Shown here: one piece after another, positions 62,217 to 64,000 of the stretch
How the letters are laid out: each line of letters starts with the position of its first letter
Numbering within the stretch: the stretch's first letter is position 1
Source of the DNA: Ferruginibacter sp.
GTDB taxonomy: Bacteria; Bacteroidota; Bacteroidia; Chitinophagales; Chitinophagaceae
Assembly (NCBI GenBank): GCA_017983695.1
Contig: JAGOAX010000010.1
Coordinates: 1-64,000 of the forward strand
Length of the DNA: 64,000 nucleotides
Direction of reading: 5' to 3'
Made by a program: the position numbers and the translations under genes
The notes under the pieces: model-generated
What the model was told of the DNA's origin: nothing
The model's database searches: none
What the model saw: the letters and a program-made list of their open reading frames with translations, nothing else

Positions 62217-64000
62217 ATGCAAAAAATATTCCTGGTTACTTTTCTGCTGCTTTCTTCATTATTTGTTGCTGCACAACAAAATAAAATTGAAATAAAAGAT
62301 ACCAGCATTTTAAAATTGAATGAAGTGGTAGTAACGGCCCAGCGTCGGCTGCAGCAAAATTTATTAGTGCCGTATGTTGTAAATACATTAAGCAGGAAAG
62401 AAATGGATGACTACCAGTTTAGAACCACACCCGAAGCCATGATGGCAATGAATGGAGTGTTTGTGCAAAAAACAAATCATGGTGGCGGCTCTCCTTTTGT
62501 AAGAGGTGTAACCGGAAATCAAACTTTAATTCTGGTAGATGGTATCCGGTTAAACAATTCCACATTTCGTTACGGCCCCAACCAATATCTCAATACCATT
62601 GATGCATACAGCATCAGCAAAATAGAAGTCGCCAAAGGCACCGGCTCGGTACAATATGGCACCGATGCTATTGGAGGCGTAATTAATCTTTTCACCAACA
62701 GTCCTGTATTTGCTGCGGATAAATCTTCTTTTAAAGCTAAAGCAATTGCAAAGTATATGACAGGTGATATGGAAAAAACTTTGCGGGGAGAAGCCAGCTA
62801 TAGCAGCAAAAAATTCGCCTTACTGGCCGGCATCAGCAAAAGAAATTTTGGCGATATTATTGGTGGCGATACCACCGGTAAACAATCACCATCAGGTTAT
62901 AACGAATGGGCCTTTGATGTAAAAGCAAAATTTTTAGTAAAAGAAAATATACAGCTTACTTTAGCCAATCAATTTTTACAACAGCAGCATGTTCCGGTAT
63001 ATCATAAAGTACAGTTAGAAAATTTTGCTGTAAACGAAATGGATCCGCAGCAGCGTTTACTAACTTATGCCAGGGTAAATGTGCAGGGCAGATCTTTATT
63101 AGTAAAAGAAACAGAAATCACTTTTTCTTTTCAGCAGGGTATTGAAGGCCGCAACAGTTTAAAAAATGGCAGCACTGCTTTACGAAAAGAAAAAGATCAA
63201 ACAAAAACAACGGGCATTACTGCAGATGTATTATCAGTAATTAGTAAAAGATGGAACGCCAACTCCGGTATAGAAATTTACACCGATAAAGTAAACAGCA
63301 CCCGGCAGGACATCAACACACAAACTAATGCAGTGGATGTGAAAAGAGGTTTGTATCCCGACAATTCAAAATATGACAATTACTCATTGTATTCGCTGCA
63401 TCATTTTCGTTTAGGCAAATGGATTATTGATGGTGGTTTGCGCTTTAATACTTTTAAAATAAATATTGCCGATTCTACTTTGGGCAATGTAAAGATCACA
63501 CCTTCGGCATTGGTAACTAATGGCGCCTTATTGTATAGCATCAGCAAACAACATTCGGTTTACGTTTCTTTCAGCAGCGGTTACCGGGCACCCAATGTAG
63601 ATGATATGGGTACACTGGGCATTGTAGATTTTAGATATGAAGTACCCACTGCAAACCTACAACCAGAAAAATCGAAGCACACAGAATTAGGATATAAATT
63701 TCAATCTAAAAAAATAAGCGCAACGCTAGCGGCTTACTATATGCATCTCTCTAATCTTATTACCAGGGTAAAAGCGGGCAGTCAAATTATAAGCGGCTAC
63801 CCGGTATATAAAAAAGAAAATACCGAAGCCGCATTTATTAAAGGAATAGAAACAGAATTTAACGCTGAGGTAACACAGCATGTTTATTTTAGCAGTGGAG
63901 TTAGTTATACGTATGGCCAAAGTTTAAGCAAACAGGAACCATTACGGCGCATTCCTCCTTTTAATGGAAGATTGACCGGTACTTATAAAAACAAAAAATG
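62217..64000 (+). CDS. TonB-dependent receptor, partial (runs off the window end)
   Basis: An open frame from ATG 62217 to the end, about 594 codons, with no stop in the window. Signal peptide MQKIFLVTFLLLSSLFVAAQ, then a TonB-box/plug start (LKLNEVVVTAQRR, about 37-49), SPFVRGVTGNQTLILVDGIR, and IEVAKGTGSVQYGTDAIGGVINLFT, followed by barrel strands with VYVSFSSGYRAPNVDDMG. Not of the SusC class, since it lacks the carboxypeptidase-like domain; closer to siderophore/haem/vitamin-type receptors. An in-frame ATG 62151 would overlap the previous gene's stop and precede the signal peptide with a polar segment. It closes the cluster, and its ligand is unknown. Confidence 0.9.
   Translation, partial: MQKIFLVTFLLLSSLFVAAQQNKIEIKDTSILKLNEVVVTAQRRLQQNLLVPYVVNTLSRKEMDDYQFRTTPEAMMAMNGVFVQKTNHGGGSPFVRGVTGNQTLILVDGIRLNNSTFRYGPNQYLNTIDAYSISKIEVAKGTGSVQYGTDAIGGVINLFTNSPVFAADKSSFKAKAIAKYMTGDMEKTLRGEASYSSKKFALLAGISKRNFGDIIGGDTTGKQSPSGYNEWAFDVKAKFLVKENIQLTLANQFLQQQHVPVYHKVQLENFAVNEMDPQQRLLTYARVNVQGRSLLVKETEITFSFQQGIEGRNSLKNGSTALRKEKDQTKTTGITADVLSVISKRWNANSGIEIYTDKVNSTRQDINTQTNAVDVKRGLYPDNSKYDNYSLYSLHHFRLGKWIIDGGLRFNTFKINIADSTLGNVKITPSALVTNGALLYSISKQHSVYVSFSSGYRAPNVDDMGTLGIVDFRYEVPTANLQPEKSKHTELGYKFQSKKISATLAAYYMHLSNLITRVKAGSQIISGYPVYKKENTEAAFIKGIETEFNAEVTQHVYFSSGVSYTYGQSLSKQEPLRRIPPFNGRLTGTYKNKK

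Overview
The window looks like chromosomal DNA of a Bacteroidota bacterium, most probably a Chitinophagaceae-type organism. The evidence is an AT-rich composition, SusC/SusD and other TonB-dependent receptors, three very large secreted proteins of which at least one has a typical type IX secretion (T9SS) C-terminal sorting domain, a PcrB-type prenylglyceryl-phosphate synthase, an almost complete lack of Shine-Dalgarno sites, and repeated TAnnTTTG (-7) boxes of the Bacteroidota sigma factor. Family placement is inference. No rRNA, tRNA, CRISPR array, insertion sequence or phage gene was seen.

Layout. 1-1.9 kb is an accessory patch: a 10-bp tandem repeat, a Fic protein and a dispersed intergenic repeat whose second copy lies at 4.55 kb. 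1.9-16.4 kb is mostly housekeeping: a Ca2+-type P-ATPase, PcrB, the rescue hydrolase ArfB, an MbnP/MbnH-like lipoprotein and diheme peroxidase pair, a flippase, a metallophosphoesterase, a divergent pair for peptidoglycan turnover (amidase and NamZ), a ChaN-like protein, RNase Y and ribosomal protein L19. 16.4-28.6 kb holds a 42-residue lipoprotein gene, tatA, gatA with a lytic transglycosylase, pabB, an Asp-rich protein, purA, and a proteolysis cluster (two clpP genes, a kinase-like protein, clpX) followed by a membrane zinc peptidase. 28.7-43.2 kb is dominated by three giant secreted proteins. Two share an N-terminal module and point away from a lone atpA placed between them. Two share a near-identical C-terminal module that continues through the stop codon and terminator. 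43.2-47.7 kb carries an ECF sigma factor, a repeat-containing putative anti-sigma protein, a Spy-like periplasmic protein, a Kazal-domain lipoprotein, a transketolase C-terminal subunit and galE.

47.7-64 kb reads as a phosphorus-acquisition region: a PiT phosphate transporter, a PhoU-like DUF47 partner, an OprO/OprP-like porin, a SusC/SusD pair, two secreted beta-propeller/phosphoesterase fusion proteins, and a TonB-dependent receptor that runs off the window end. Upstream of the porin and of susC are GTTAC/GTAAC/TTAAC motifs spaced by 11 or 22 bp, which could be binding sites for a PhoB-like regulator. This region, with its candidate operator arrays and a perfect hairpin between susD and the first phosphoesterase gene, is the best candidate for an under-described system here.
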